A DNA stretch of 64,000 bases. It comes from Bradyrhizobium sp. AUGA SZCCT0176. Lineage in GTDB: Bacteria; Pseudomonadota; Alphaproteobacteria; Rhizobiales; Xanthobacteraceae. The notes under the pieces were generated by a model. It was not told the DNA's origin, did not search any database, and worked only from the letters and a program-made list of their open reading frames with translations. The translations under genes were made by a program, and so were the position numbers. The DNA lies in the NCBI RefSeq assembly GCF_018130145.1, contig NZ_JAFCMB010000010.1:62001-126000 (forward strand), given 5' to 3'. The stretch's first letter is position 1, and each line of letters opens with the position of its first letter. Below are positions 1 to 7,906 of this stretch, piece by piece.

Positions 1-62
1 TAATCTTCCAGTATGCGTTGCGCTTCGCTAATCGCCTGAACAGTCAATTGTTGATCGGTCAT
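1..62 (-). CDS. Hypothetical protein, N-terminal fragment (runs off window)
   Basis: An ATG at 62 on the minus strand opens a frame that stays open to the window edge and encodes about 20 residues beginning MTDQQLTVQAISEAQRIL. The composition (acidic, amphipathic helix) resembles the start of short helical hypothetical proteins common in Bradyrhizobium. Only the first 20 codons are visible, so no function can be given. Confidence 0.45.
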   Translation of the reverse strand, partial: MTDQQLTVQAISEAQRILED

Positions 63-318
63 GTCTTCTTACCCATCAAACAAAACGCGCCCCGCCGAAA
101 GCGGAGCGGGAAATCAAGACCCTTTTGGGAATTATCCCCGTTATTCTGCCTTATTCGATCAATTTTTGTTTCAATGTGGAGGGGGTCGTGTGCGACCGTG
201 GCGCGGCATGCACTATCTGGAGGTTGTGCGACCGGACCAATACGTGGCGCACGTTCCTTCGCTCAATGGCCACAGGCCCCTGGCAGCGTTCTTCGATGCT
301 CACGACGCCAACGGGCGG

Positions 319-1296
319 TTAGCGCCAATCGACGCTTTCCAACTCCCGGGTAAGTTCGGCAAGCCCGTCGTGCATGCCGAACCGCGCCTTCCAGCACCAT
401 AGCTCCAGCGTGCAGCAGAGCCGGTAGAGGTCGATCGTTTCCTGCAAGTTCGGGCGCTCGATGACGCCATATCCGGCAAGCAATCCCGACCGCTTCAGTG
501 CGTCCTGCGGCTTTTCCTGCGGTTTGAAGTAGTAGAGCGCCTTGGCAATATCCAACAGCGGATCGCCGGCTGTGGCGTTTTCGAAATCGACGATGCCGGA
601 CAGAAGCGGTGCGCGGCTTGACGTCACCAGCACGTTTCCGGCGTGAAGATCGTAGTGACAAAGGCGAGGGACGACCGCTCCGTCGAGCAGATGCCGGCGC
701 GCGGCAATGCCGACCCTGAGCCGCTCGGCTAGCGCGGGATCGCCGGCGCGCTCGCCGAACTCCGTCAGCTTCCGCTCGAACTGGGAGGACATGTAGTTGC
801 TGTTGGTGGCGTGAGGCGTCCAGACGCCGTTCGGGCCGATATAGCCGAAGCCGTCGAGCGTGATGTCGTTGATCTCGCGCAGGCTCGCGCCCATCTCGGC
901 GTAGATCGCAAACAGCTCTGCGTCCGGCAGTTCCGCCTCGTGCCCGCCCAGCACCACTCCGTCGAGCTTGTTCATCAGGACGAAATGGAGGTCGATGACC
1001 GACCGCGTATCGTCGGCGACGAGGATGCGGGGAACAGGCGTGCTGATACCGCGCAGAAGGCCCAGCACGTACACCTCTTTCGCCATCTTCCACGCCAACG
1101 ACGCCGGATAGACTTTGAGAATGTAGGAAGAGGCATCTGCCAGCGTGATCTCGAATATCGCGCTGATCTCTCCGCCGCGCAGCTCGGTGGCGCCTACTAC
1201 GGAAGAATGGGGGGCGAGGCGACCCGTGATCGCCTGCGCCTGGTCGATCGAGATTGCCAGCCGAGGCTTTAGCGGCGTTGGCGCGTTGTCCGGCAT
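319..1296 (-). CDS. Phosphotransferase family protein (APH/choline kinase-like)
   Basis: This 325-residue protein has the aminoglycoside phosphotransferase/choline-kinase fold. An N-terminal lobe (about residues 20-110) contains the lysine-bearing strand YILKVYP. The catalytic loop LCHYDLHAGNVLV supplies H-x-D-x4-N, and the metal-binding segment GIVDFENATAGDPLLDIA supplies the D-F-E equivalent of DFG. Such proteins transfer the gamma-phosphate of ATP to a small hydroxylated substrate, which cannot be told from sequence. I chose the ATG at 1296 because the open frame upstream of it is arginine-rich and lacks protein-like character, while the fold begins soon after MPDNAPTPLKPRL. It appears monocistronic. 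Cytoplasmic. Confidence 0.85.
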   Translation of the reverse strand: MPDNAPTPLKPRLAISIDQAQAITGRLAPHSSVVGATELRGGEISAIFEITLADASSYILKVYPASLAWKMAKEVYVLGLLRGISTPVPRILVADDTRSVIDLHFVLMNKLDGVVLGGHEAELPDAELFAIYAEMGASLREINDITLDGFGYIGPNGVWTPHATNSNYMSSQFERKLTEFGERAGDPALAERLRVGIAARRHLLDGAVVPRLCHYDLHAGNVLVTSSRAPLLSGIVDFENATAGDPLLDIAKALYYFKPQEKPQDALKRSGLLAGYGVIERPNLQETIDLYRLCCTLELWCWKARFGMHDGLAELTRELESVDWR

Positions 1297-1523
1297 GGAC
1301 GTCGATTCCAGCGACTTTCTTTGCCAAGCGAATAACACGGGTGAAGCGAAGCACAGCCGGGGAAAATTCTCGTCGCGTGGGGGCCGGCACGCACGAAAAC
1401 GTGTGCAGGCCCGGGAACGCTGCGGCATTCGAGAGCCTGGTTCCACCGCACCAAACTTTTGCCAAACGTCACCGCTACCTCGACCGCCGGCTGGCGGTAG
1501 CGATAAAATTGTGGAACTCAATC

Positions 1524-1730
1524 ATGTCGGCATACCCGAGCGTCACAATCGATAGAGAGCTGCGTCATCCAGGCGTCGAGGAAACTCGTGTAGAGACGGC
1601 GGGCCGATCCGATCTCGGCGGCGTCTTCGTCGCCGCACTTTACGCTGCGCTCGTCGTTCCCTTGATGACGGGGTGGTTGTACTTGCTCGGCCTGTCGTTC
1701 TGGAAGGTCATGATCTGGATGATTGCTTGA
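1524..1730 (+). CDS. Small single-pass membrane protein, hypothetical
   Basis: The ATG at 1524 gives 68 residues: a polar N-terminus of about 30 residues, then one hydrophobic segment (about 33-66, containing VAALYAALVVPLMTGWLYLLG). It lies divergent to the phosphotransferase and upstream of another short membrane protein at 1785. No family was recognised. The membrane-segment pattern is the only support, and no strong ribosome binding site is visible. Confidence 0.4.
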   Translation: MSAYPSVTIDRELRHPGVEETRVETAGRSDLGGVFVAALYAALVVPLMTGWLYLLGLSFWKVMIWMIA

Positions 1731-1784
1731 TCATGCCCGATTGTCTGTCCGGCCCACTCAGGCCCTGCGCGCGGAGCACATGAG

Positions 1785-2027
1785 ATGCTGGACGTCCTTG
1801 CTATTCTGGTTTTGCTCGGGGTGGCCTACGCTGCTGGATATTACACGCGTGACCGTATGTCCCGAAAACGGCGTGAGAGCGCCCGCAGATGGAAGAACTA
1901 CGTAGAGGCGGGACGGCCGCTTCCCGCGAATACCAACCAGGCTCCCGCCAAACAGGCGCATGGCGATCTCGCTCAAATGCTGGGCCGCTGGGATGACAGG
2001 GCCCGAGCGCGTCGATCGCAGCAATGA
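1785..2027 (+). CDS. Small membrane-anchored hypothetical protein
   Basis: This 80-residue protein has one N-terminal hydrophobic helix (residues 3-20, LDVLAILVLLGVAYAAGYY), followed by a strongly basic stretch (RDRMSRKRRESARRWK) and a polar tail. By the positive-inside rule the tail should face the cytoplasm. An inverted repeat at 2067-2096 may end its transcript. No known family was recognised. Confidence 0.5.
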   Translation: MLDVLAILVLLGVAYAAGYYTRDRMSRKRRESARRWKNYVEAGRPLPANTNQAPAKQAHGDLAQMLGRWDDRARARRSQQ

Positions 2028-2066
2028 TCCTTCTGGAAATGGTTGCTGACTGCTTCCTGAAACGCC

Positions 2067-2096
2067 GAAGTCCCCGGGGGGCATCCCGAGGACTTC
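2067..2096. terminator. Hairpin between 1785-2027 and the convergent gene at 2140
   Basis: GAAGTCC pairs with GGACTTC, extended by CGGG/CCCG inside the stem. No T-run follows on either strand, so termination efficiency is uncertain. It lies between two convergent genes and could serve either. Confidence 0.4.
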
Positions 2097-2139
2097 AAAT
2101 CAGAGCAATCTGACGGCTAATTAGTGGGGGCAGCGACCC

Positions 2140-2397
2140 TTATGGGGTGCGGTCGGCGGTAACCAGGCGCGCTTCCCGGATCAACGACTTGGAACCGGCA
2201 GCGCGGAGGCAGGAAGCCTCGAAATTCGGCCAAGCCTGCTGCGAGCAATCCTTGCCAACGGTGCGGATGTCGAGGCGGTCACCCTTGGCAAGCGCCTGCG
2301 GCACGCTGGCTTCAACCGAGGGGGCAAAGCCGGGCAAAATGGTCAGTGCGGTGGCGATGAGCGCGGCAAAGGTGATTGCGGAAAGTGCCTTGATCAT
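2140..2397 (-). CDS. Secreted hypothetical protein
   Basis: This 85-residue protein has a clear Sec signal (residues 1-31, hydrophobic core AITFAALIATALTILPGFAP). The mature part of about 55 residues has two cysteines (GKDCSQQAWPNFEASC) that could form a disulfide in the periplasm. It matches the general pattern of short periplasmic proteins common in Bradyrhizobium; no function is known. The start is the ATG preceding the signal peptide. Confidence 0.65.
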   Translation of the reverse strand: MIKALSAITFAALIATALTILPGFAPSVEASVPQALAKGDRLDIRTVGKDCSQQAWPNFEASCLRAAGSKSLIREARLVTADRTP

Positions 2398-2752
2398 GAC
2401 GGTCCCCTGTCATGGGCCGTTCGGCCCGTCGTTTCGTTGGATGGATGTGTACCTAGGCGGCGTTTCCGGGTGTCTTCGCCAAGCCCAAAAATGGTTTCGT
2501 CCGGGCCGAGTTTTGTTTCGTCGCCCCGATGGGACGAAACATTGCCGGCTCGCCTAAGCAGACGCGCCGACCCCAAAAGTGGTTCATTGGCCGATCCCAA
2601 ATAAAAAGGCGGGTTTGCGGGGAACCGGAGCGGTTTCGAGCGAAGCCTGCCCCGGGCTTGATCCGGGGAGGTACCGGTTCGCGTGAAGAAAACGCGTCAA
2701 AACAAGAGACTGGCCCGCTTGCCGGGCCGCCCGGGGCGGGTTAGGAGGGTTC
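2398..2752. other. Intergenic region, 355 bp, upstream of coaD
   Basis: No convincing gene is seen. The first half carries near-repeats of the type CCAAAA-TGGTT (around 2489 and 2573). The second half is occupied by the dispersed repeat at 2625-2708 and then by the coaD ribosome binding site (AGGAGG at about 2743). Confidence 0.5.
2625..2708. repeat. Dispersed Bradyrhizobium-type intergenic repeat, copy 1
   Basis: The block contains CGGAGCGGTTTCGAGCGAAG, a GC-rich insert (CCCCGGGCTTGATCCGGGG), then ACCGGTTCGCGTGAAGAAAA and CGCGTCAAAACAA. The same modules occur in opposite orientation at 5972-6064 (TTTTGACGCGTTTTCT and GCGAACCGGTATCCACTTCG). From memory this element is frequent between genes in Bradyrhizobium genomes. 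Confidence 0.6.
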
Positions 2753-3253
2753 ATGCCCCGTATCGCGCTCTATCCCGGCTCTTTTGACCCCGTCACCAAT
2801 GGCCATCTGGACGTGGTCCAGCACGCTGTGACCCTGTGCGACCGCCTGATCGTCGCCGTTGCCGTCCATCCCGGCAAAAAGTCATCGCTGTTTTCGACCG
2901 AAGAACGCCTGGAAATGCTCGAGGAGGTATGCGCGCCCATCGCGAAGAGCGCCGGTTGCGCCTTTGAGGCCTCCACCTGCGACAATCTGACAGTCGCGGC
3001 GGCCCGGGCGGCCGGCGCCACCATCATGATTCGGGGCCTGCGCGACGGCACCGATCTGGACTACGAGATGCAGCTTGCCGGCATGAACCAGACCATGGCG
3101 CCTGAGGTGCATACGGTGTTCGTCCCGGCGTCGCCGGCGGTCCGCCCGATCACCGCCACACTGGTGCGCCAAATCGCGGGCATGGGCGGCGACTTTTCCG
3201 CATTCGTGCCGCCCTCGATCGCAGCCAAACTCAAGGCCAAATTCGCCAGCTAG
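2753..3253 (+). CDS. coaD: Phosphopantetheine adenylyltransferase
   Basis: CoaD transfers AMP from ATP to 4'-phosphopantetheine, giving dephospho-CoA, the penultimate step of coenzyme A synthesis in the cytoplasm. The 166-residue length is normal for the family. The nucleotidyltransferase signature YPGSFDPVTNGHLDVV (with the T-x-G-H motif) is at residues 7-22. The segment MIRGLRDGTDLDYEMQLAGMN and the C-terminal RPITATLVRQIA (counterpart of the ISSTLVR motif) complete the active site. An AGGAGG ribosome binding site precedes the ATG by about 5 nt. It heads a run of plus-strand genes through queA. Confidence 0.97.
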   Translation: MPRIALYPGSFDPVTNGHLDVVQHAVTLCDRLIVAVAVHPGKKSSLFSTEERLEMLEEVCAPIAKSAGCAFEASTCDNLTVAAARAAGATIMIRGLRDGTDLDYEMQLAGMNQTMAPEVHTVFVPASPAVRPITATLVRQIAGMGGDFSAFVPPSIAAKLKAKFAS

Positions 3254-3302
3254 CGCCCGTCCTGCGCTCGCAAAGCCTTACTCTCTCGATCCCGGAGTTT
3301 TC

Positions 3303-3866
3303 ATGATCCGCATTCTCGCTTTTGTCGCCGCGCTCCTTTGCGCGGCTCCCGCGATCGCCCAGCCGCTGCCGGCCAATCTCGACAAGGCCAATGCGGTCGT
3401 GATCGACACGACGAAAGGCCGCATCGTGATCAAGCTGCGGGCCGACCTCGCGCCCCAGCATGCCGAGCGCATCAAGCAGCTGGCGCGCGAGGGCTATTAC
3501 AACAACGTGCCGTTCCATCGCGTGATGGACGGCTTCATGGCGCAGACCGGCGACGGCCAGAACTTCAACGGCACCGGCGGCTCGAAATATCCGAACCTGA
3601 AGCAGGAGTTCTCCAAGGTGCCGTTCACCCGCGGCATCGTCGGCATGGCGCGGCGCGGCGACAGCGTCGATACCGCGAACTCGCAGTTCTTCATCATGTT
3701 CGCGGAAGGCTCGAGCCTGAACAACCAGTACACCGTGATCGGCGAGGTCGTGTCCGGCATGGATGTGGTCGACAAGCTGAAAAAGGCGCCGCCGGGATCG
3801 TCCGGTGGACAGGTCACCGACCCTGACAAGATGGTGAAGGTGCAAGTCGCATCCGATATCAAGTGA
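3303..3866 (+). CDS. Peptidyl-prolyl cis-trans isomerase, periplasmic cyclophilin
   Basis: This 187-residue cyclophilin catalyses cis-trans isomerisation of X-Pro bonds. A Sec signal (residues 1-20, MIRILAFVAALLCAAPAIA) directs it to the periplasm. The cyclophilin core follows with NVPFHRVMDGFMAQTGDG (catalytic Arg in FHRV), the FTRGIVGMAR and SQFFIMFAEGSSLNNQYT segments, and VIGEVVSGMDVVDKLKK. A second, signal-less cyclophilin lies at 4287, so the pair covers periplasm and cytoplasm. The downstream secreted protein begins 3 nt after the stop, suggesting one operon. Confidence 0.93.
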   Translation: MIRILAFVAALLCAAPAIAQPLPANLDKANAVVIDTTKGRIVIKLRADLAPQHAERIKQLAREGYYNNVPFHRVMDGFMAQTGDGQNFNGTGGSKYPNLKQEFSKVPFTRGIVGMARRGDSVDTANSQFFIMFAEGSSLNNQYTVIGEVVSGMDVVDKLKKAPPGSSGGQVTDPDKMVKVQVASDIK

Positions 3867-3869
3867 GCG

Positions 3870-4274
3870 ATGGCGACGTCGCGCAGCAAGCCGTTCCTCG
3901 GATTTGCCGCGCTGCTGTTGTACCTGGTATCGACGGTGCAGGCCTCGGCACAACCGCTGCAACTCGACACACTCAAGGACATCTTTGTGCGGCTGCAGTC
4001 GTGCTGGAAGCCGCCGCCGCTGTCGCAAGCCAACCCGATCGACATCACCGTGGTCGTCAGCTTCAACCGCGCGGGCGTCATTCTCGGCCAGCCCAGGATT
4101 ACCTATGAATCGGAACACGCCAGCGATAACGACCGGCTCAAATACCGCATCGCGGTGATGGAAACATTGCAACGCTGTACGCCGTTGCCATTTACCGAGG
4201 GACTGGGCGGTGCCGTTGCCGGCCGGCCTCTGGCGATCCCTTTTCGAACCCCGCAAACGTCCACCCAAACCTGA
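3870..4274 (+). CDS. Secreted protein with TonB/TolA C-terminal-like domain
   Basis: This 134-residue protein has a signal peptide (residues 1-28, core FAALLLYLVSTVQASA). The mature region (LQSCWKPPPLSQANPIDITVVVSFNRAGVILGQPRI, split here by commentary only for description) follows the pattern of TolA/TonB C-terminal domains: a Cys-Trp near the start, a strand with hydrophobic alternation, then a second conserved Cys before PLPF. It lies 3 nt after one cyclophilin and 12 nt before the other, so it is probably co-transcribed with both. A role in envelope homeostasis is inference only. Confidence 0.6.
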   Translation: MATSRSKPFLGFAALLLYLVSTVQASAQPLQLDTLKDIFVRLQSCWKPPPLSQANPIDITVVVSFNRAGVILGQPRITYESEHASDNDRLKYRIAVMETLQRCTPLPFTEGLGGAVAGRPLAIPFRTPQTSTQT

Positions 4275-4286
4275 TGAGAGAAGAGC

Positions 4287-4751
4287 ATGGCAGCCACAGA
4301 AAATACTTTGATCCTTGAGACCACGCAGGGTCCCGTCACCATCGAGATGCGCCCGGATCTGGCGCCGGGCCACGTCGCCCGCATCAAGGAACTGGTGCGC
4401 GAAGGGTTTTATGACGGCATCGTGTTCCATCGCGTGATCGAGGGCTTCATGGCGCAGACCGGTTGCCCGCAGGGCACCGGCACCGGCGGCTCCGGCAAGA
4501 AGCTGAAGGCCGAATTCAACAAGGAGCCGCATGTGCGCGGCACCACCTCGATGGCGCGCGCCGCAAGCCCGGATTCCGGCGACAGCCAGTTCTTCATCTG
4601 CTTCGACGACGCGTCCTTCCTCAACGGCCAGTACACGGTCTGGGGCAAGGTCACTGACGGTATGGAGAACGTCGACAAGATCAAGCGCGGCGAGCCGGTG
4701 CAGAACCCGGACAAGATCGTCAAGGCGCATATGGCTGAAGACGCGGCGTAA
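4287..4751 (+). CDS. Peptidyl-prolyl cis-trans isomerase, cytoplasmic cyclophilin
   Basis: This 154-residue cyclophilin has no signal peptide, so it is cytoplasmic. It contains IVFHRVIEGFMAQTGCPQGT (catalytic Arg), RGTTSMARAASPDSGDSQFF, and CFDDASFLNGQYTVWGKV with the conserved Trp of the cyclosporin-binding site. The sequence is closely related to the periplasmic paralogue at 3303, suggesting local duplication followed by loss or gain of the export signal. The gene ends just before a palindromic repeat at 4761. Confidence 0.93.
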   Translation: MAATENTLILETTQGPVTIEMRPDLAPGHVARIKELVREGFYDGIVFHRVIEGFMAQTGCPQGTGTGGSGKKLKAEFNKEPHVRGTTSMARAASPDSGDSQFFICFDDASFLNGQYTVWGKVTDGMENVDKIKRGEPVQNPDKIVKAHMAEDAA

Positions 4752-4760
4752 CGCCGCCGC

Positions 4761-4844
4761 CGTCATTCCGGGGCGCATCGAAGATGCGAGCCCGAAATCT
4801 CGAGATTCCGGATTGCCGCGTTTCACGCGGCCTCCGGAATGACG
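4761..4844. repeat. Palindromic dispersed repeat (CGTCATTCCGG...CCGGAATGACG)
   Basis: CGTCATTCCGG at 4761 is inverted as CCGGAATGACG at 4834-4844. The interior has further self-complementary pieces (GCATCGAAGATGC, CGAAATCTCGAGATTCCG, CCGCGTTTCACGCGG). Such REP/BIME-like elements with CATTCCGG ends are frequent between genes in Bradyrhizobium and Rhodopseudomonas. It separates the cyclophilin gene from queA and would form a strong RNA hairpin. Confidence 0.75.
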
Positions 4845-4874
4845 CTGAGAGGCAACGCTGGAGCGCATTGCGCC

Positions 4875-5951
4875 ATGCGCACCGATCTCTTTGACTTTGA
4901 ACTGCCCCCCGCCAGCATCGCGTTGCGGCCCGCGAGCCCGCGTGACTCTGCGCGGATGCTGGTGGTGCAGCCGGGTGGCGCGTTGCAGGATCGCAGCGTC
5001 GCCGAGCTGCCGCAATGGCTGCAGCCTGGCGACCAGCTCGTCGTGAACGATACCAAGGTGATTTCAGCCCAGCTCAAGGGACGCCGCATCGGCCGCGAGA
5101 CCGAACCGAAGATCGAGGCAACACTGATCAAGCGGCTCGACGGCTCGCGATGGCGGGCGCTGGTCAAGCCGGCCAAGAAGCTGGCGCCGGGCGACGTGGT
5201 GCGCTTCGGCAATGAAGGCAAGGTCTGCCTGCTTGGCCATCTCGATGCCGAGGTCGAGGCCAAGGGCGAGGAGGGCGAGATCACGCTGTCGTTCTCGTTT
5301 CATGGACCCACGCTCGACCAGGCCATCGCCGACCTCGGCACGCCGCCGCTGCCGCCCTACATCGCCTCCAAGCGCACGCCTGACGATCGCGACGCTGCCG
5401 ATTACCAGACCATGTTCGCGGCCAATGAGGGGGCGGTCGCGGCACCCACCGCAGGGCTGCATTTCACGCCGGCGCTGGAGGAGGCGCTGCGCGAGCGCGG
5501 CGTCGGACTGCATCGGATAACGCTGCATGTCGGGGCAGGGACCTTCCTGCCGGTCAAGGTGGAAGAAACGTCGGAACACCGGATGCATGCCGAATGGGGC
5601 TCGATCTCGGCCGAGACCGCCGCCGCCTTGAACACGGCCCGTGCCAAAGGCGGCCGCATCGTCGCGGTCGGGACCACATCGTTGCGGCTGCTCGAAAGCG
5701 CGGCCGCCGAGGACGGCGCCATCCAGCCGTTTGGCGCGGAGACCGCGATCTTCATCACGCCGGGCTATCGCTTTCGCGCGGTCGATATTTTGCTGACCAA
5801 CTTCCATTTGCCGCGCTCGACGCTGTTCATGCTGGTGTCGGCGTTCAGCGGCTTGGAGACGATGAAGCAGGCCTATGCGCACGCGATCGCCAGCGGCTAT
5901 CGGTTCTATTCCTATGGCGACGCCTGCCTGTTGTTTCGCGCGCGGGAGTGA
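4875..5951 (+). CDS. queA: S-adenosylmethionine:tRNA ribosyltransferase-isomerase
   Basis: QueA transfers and isomerises the ribosyl moiety of SAM onto 7-aminomethyl-7-deazaguanine in tRNA, forming epoxyqueuosine. From the ATG at 4875 (MRTDLFDFELPPASIALRP) the protein has 358 residues, normal for the family. Typical segments are VVNDTKVISAQLKGRR, ATLIKRLDGSRWRALVKPAKK, the strongly conserved EGAVAAPTAGLHFTP, LHVGAGTFLPVK, and the C-terminal NFHLPRSTLFMLVSAFSG. A longer frame from 4839 would start inside the upstream repeat and is unlikely. Tgt, an earlier enzyme of the same pathway, is encoded at 9249. Confidence 0.97.
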   Translation: MRTDLFDFELPPASIALRPASPRDSARMLVVQPGGALQDRSVAELPQWLQPGDQLVVNDTKVISAQLKGRRIGRETEPKIEATLIKRLDGSRWRALVKPAKKLAPGDVVRFGNEGKVCLLGHLDAEVEAKGEEGEITLSFSFHGPTLDQAIADLGTPPLPPYIASKRTPDDRDAADYQTMFAANEGAVAAPTAGLHFTPALEEALRERGVGLHRITLHVGAGTFLPVKVEETSEHRMHAEWGSISAETAAALNTARAKGGRIVAVGTTSLRLLESAAAEDGAIQPFGAETAIFITPGYRFRAVDILLTNFHLPRSTLFMLVSAFSGLETMKQAYAHAIASGYRFYSYGDACLLFRARE

Positions 5952-5971
5952 GTGATCGACGCTAGTTGTTC

Positions 5972-6064
5972 TTTTGACGCGTTTTCTACCGCAGATAAGT
6001 TTACGCAATCTGCGTAACCTCGATTGCTATGCGAACCGGTATCCACTTCGCTGGAAAACGCTTT
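5972..6064. repeat. Dispersed Bradyrhizobium-type intergenic repeat, copy 2 (inverted)
   Basis: TTTTGACGCGTTTTCT, then a middle module (CGCAGATAAGTTTACGCAAT), then GCGAACCGGTATCCACTTCG and GGAAAACGCT. Read on the minus strand it shares both end modules with the repeat at 2625-2708. It lies between the convergent queA and DedA genes and touches the DedA stop codon. Confidence 0.6.
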
Positions 6065-6653
6065 AGCTTCGCTCGACGGCGCGCTCGAGCTTCTTGCTCA
6101 AGAACCAGGACAGGCCGAGGAACACGACCAGCAGCGCGAAGGCCACGCCGGAGGAAGCATCGCTCATCATTTTCTCCGAGACCTGACCGAAAGCGTAGCC
6201 GGCCGAGACCACCGTGCAGGACCACAGGCCCGCCGCGACGAAATTGAACGCCAGGAAAGTGGACCAGGGCAGTTGCGATATTCCATACGCAAAGCCGGCG
6301 ACGCCACGAATGCCGTGCGGAAAACGATGAAACAGGATCATCCAGGCATAGTGACGGTCGGCCAGCCGGGCTGCGATCTGGACGGCACGTTCCAGCCTCG
6401 GAAAGGATACGAGCCAGCGTGTGCCATAACGCCGCCCGATCCAGAACCGGATCACGTCACCGGTGAAGGTGCCGAGCCAGCAAACCATGATCAGCGTGCC
6501 GAAATTCAGCGCGCCTGCATGCGCGGCGTAGCCTGCGAACAGCGTTAGCAGCAGGCTGTGCGAGGCCGCATAAGCAAACATGAGGCTGTAGGCCGCATCG
6601 CCGTGCTGGCGTATGAGATCGAGAAACGACGCTAGATCGGTCGGAAACAGCAA
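6063..6653 (-). CDS. DedA family (SNARE-associated) inner membrane protein
   Basis: This is a polytopic membrane protein of about 196 residues. DedA proteins are linked to lipid translocation and envelope homeostasis. The typical architecture is visible: membrane segments around LMFAYAASHSLLLTLFAGYA, an MVCWLGTFTGDVIRFWIGRRYG segment with the conserved acidic and basic residues, FHRFPHGIRGVAGFAYG (the arginine-rich re-entrant region), and a C-terminal helix. The start is uncertain: no ATG fits. I propose a TTG at 6653 (followed by LFPTDLASFLDLIRQHGD); GTG at 6689 or TTG at 6716 are alternatives. Confidence 0.85.
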   Translation of the reverse strand: MLFPTDLASFLDLIRQHGDAAYSLMFAYAASHSLLLTLFAGYAAHAGALNFGTLIMVCWLGTFTGDVIRFWIGRRYGTRWLVSFPRLERAVQIAARLADRHYAWMILFHRFPHGIRGVAGFAYGISQLPWSTFLAFNFVAAGLWSCTVVSAGYAFGQVSEKMMSDASSGVAFALLVVFLGLSWFLSKKLERAVERS

Positions 6654-6894
6654 ATCAGCCCCGCTTTGACGACTATCCCCCGGTGACACGTCCTGTCGCC
6701 CGGGGGACCAGCCCAAACGCTACTACGCTGCGGGAGCATTTGAAAGCAAAAGGCAGGCTGGGTTTATGGGCATATTCGCGCAGGGCGCAGGGTGGCCAGA
6801 ACGCAGCGAACCCACCAACACATGTACGCTGTCGCGTGCCTAGGGGCGCAGGAAACGCGCTACAACGGCGGTCTGTCGGTCGTTCATATGTCGA

Positions 6895-7056
6895 TCAACG
6901 CGGCTCGCTCGGCTTGTCCCGCTCCCGACCTTCGGCGGCTTGAGCGGCGCATTCATTCATGCCGTGGCACTTGCTCTTGTAATAATAGTACCACGATCCG
7001 GCTATGGCGCAGATCAAGACCAGCCCGAGGAGATAAGCCCACATTCGCTTCGGCAT
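6895..7056 (-). CDS. 53-residue single-pass membrane protein, hypothetical
   Basis: The ATG at 7056 on the minus strand gives MPKRMWAYLLGLVLICAIAG followed by SWYYYYKSKCHGMNECAAQA and a charged tail, ending at TGA 6895-6897. It has a short basic N-terminus and one hydrophobic helix (residues 7-21). A tyrosine cluster and two cysteines spaced like C-x5-C follow the membrane segment. It lies alone between the DedA gene and the GST gene. No family was recognised; protein-like composition supports it. Confidence 0.5.
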   Translation of the reverse strand: MPKRMWAYLLGLVLICAIAGSWYYYYKSKCHGMNECAAQAAEGRERDKPSEPR

Positions 7057-7201
7057 CGTCAGCCTTCAAGTTCGGTAGCGATCGCGAACTTAACCACGAT
7101 TCGCCGCGAAGCCAGCAGGCGCGCCGCGCCCCTCATCGATGTCAGGAATTTCTCATTTCCGGCGACGCAAAGGGCGCTTCGGCTCGACGGCACGCGATCG
7201 G

Positions 7202-7843
7202 TCAAATCCAGGGTTCTTGCAAATGCTCCTGTTGCAGCGCGCGTTGAACCGCAGGTCTTGCCAGAATGCGATTCATGTACGGACCGACATGGGGCCAGCT
7301 TGCTCCCGGACGCGGCATTCCACGTGACCATCGACACAGGGTAAGCGCACAAGCGTCAACTGGCGAGTAAGTATCACCCAACAACCACGGGCCACCGTGA
7401 GATTCGAGCGCACCGTCGAGCATATCGAACAAGCCATACACCTTCTGTTCAGCACACGCTCGCAACTCGGGAAACATTGCTGGATCGTTGGCCCATTTAT
7501 GGGGATGCAGATACATCGATAATGCAGGCTGTAACGTACTCGAGGACCACATCAGCCACTTATAAAAGTGCGCGCGTTCGCCAGTCCCTATAGCCGGAGC
7601 CAGCTCACAACCCGGATAGGTATCGACCAAATGCAGGCAGATGGCTGCGGATTCGTACAAGACCAGGTCATCCTGCACGAGGACCGGGACTAGACCGTTT
7701 GGATTCAGTCGGAGATGATCGGGTCCCTTGTGCGCGCCGCCGCTCAGATTGACAAAAATGAGCTGATAGGGAGCGCCAATTTCTTCGAGCAATATATGCG
7801 AAAAGAGGCTGATGAATCCGGGATAGTAGTAAAGCCGTATCAT
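7202..7843 (-). CDS. Glutathione S-transferase family protein
   Basis: This 213-residue protein has a thioredoxin-fold N-domain beginning MIRLYYYPGFISLFSHILLE. Its glutathione-binding loop is NPNGLVPVLVQDDLVLYESAAIC, where the cis-Pro and E-S pair bind the gamma-glutamyl part. The all-helical C-domain contains WLLGDTYSPVDACALTLCRW, the N-capping motif of the family. It likely conjugates or reduces electrophiles in the cytoplasm; the substrate is unknown. I took the second Met (7843), where the beta-strand of the fold begins, over an upstream start at 7864. Confidence 0.9.
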   Translation of the reverse strand: MIRLYYYPGFISLFSHILLEEIGAPYQLIFVNLSGGAHKGPDHLRLNPNGLVPVLVQDDLVLYESAAICLHLVDTYPGCELAPAIGTGERAHFYKWLMWSSSTLQPALSMYLHPHKWANDPAMFPELRACAEQKVYGLFDMLDGALESHGGPWLLGDTYSPVDACALTLCRWSRGMPRPGASWPHVGPYMNRILARPAVQRALQQEHLQEPWI

Positions 7844-7906
7844 CAGCGATCTCCTCGCGAACAAAAGCGAGCATGCTTCGTCGCATGAAAATGATGCGCG
7901 AAGCGT

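Noticed and set aside
3231..5015. 594-codon minus-strand open frame under the cyclophilin genes and queA start
   Set aside because: Three well-conserved plus-strand proteins occupy the same DNA; the antisense product is low-complexity His/Arg/Ala-rich.
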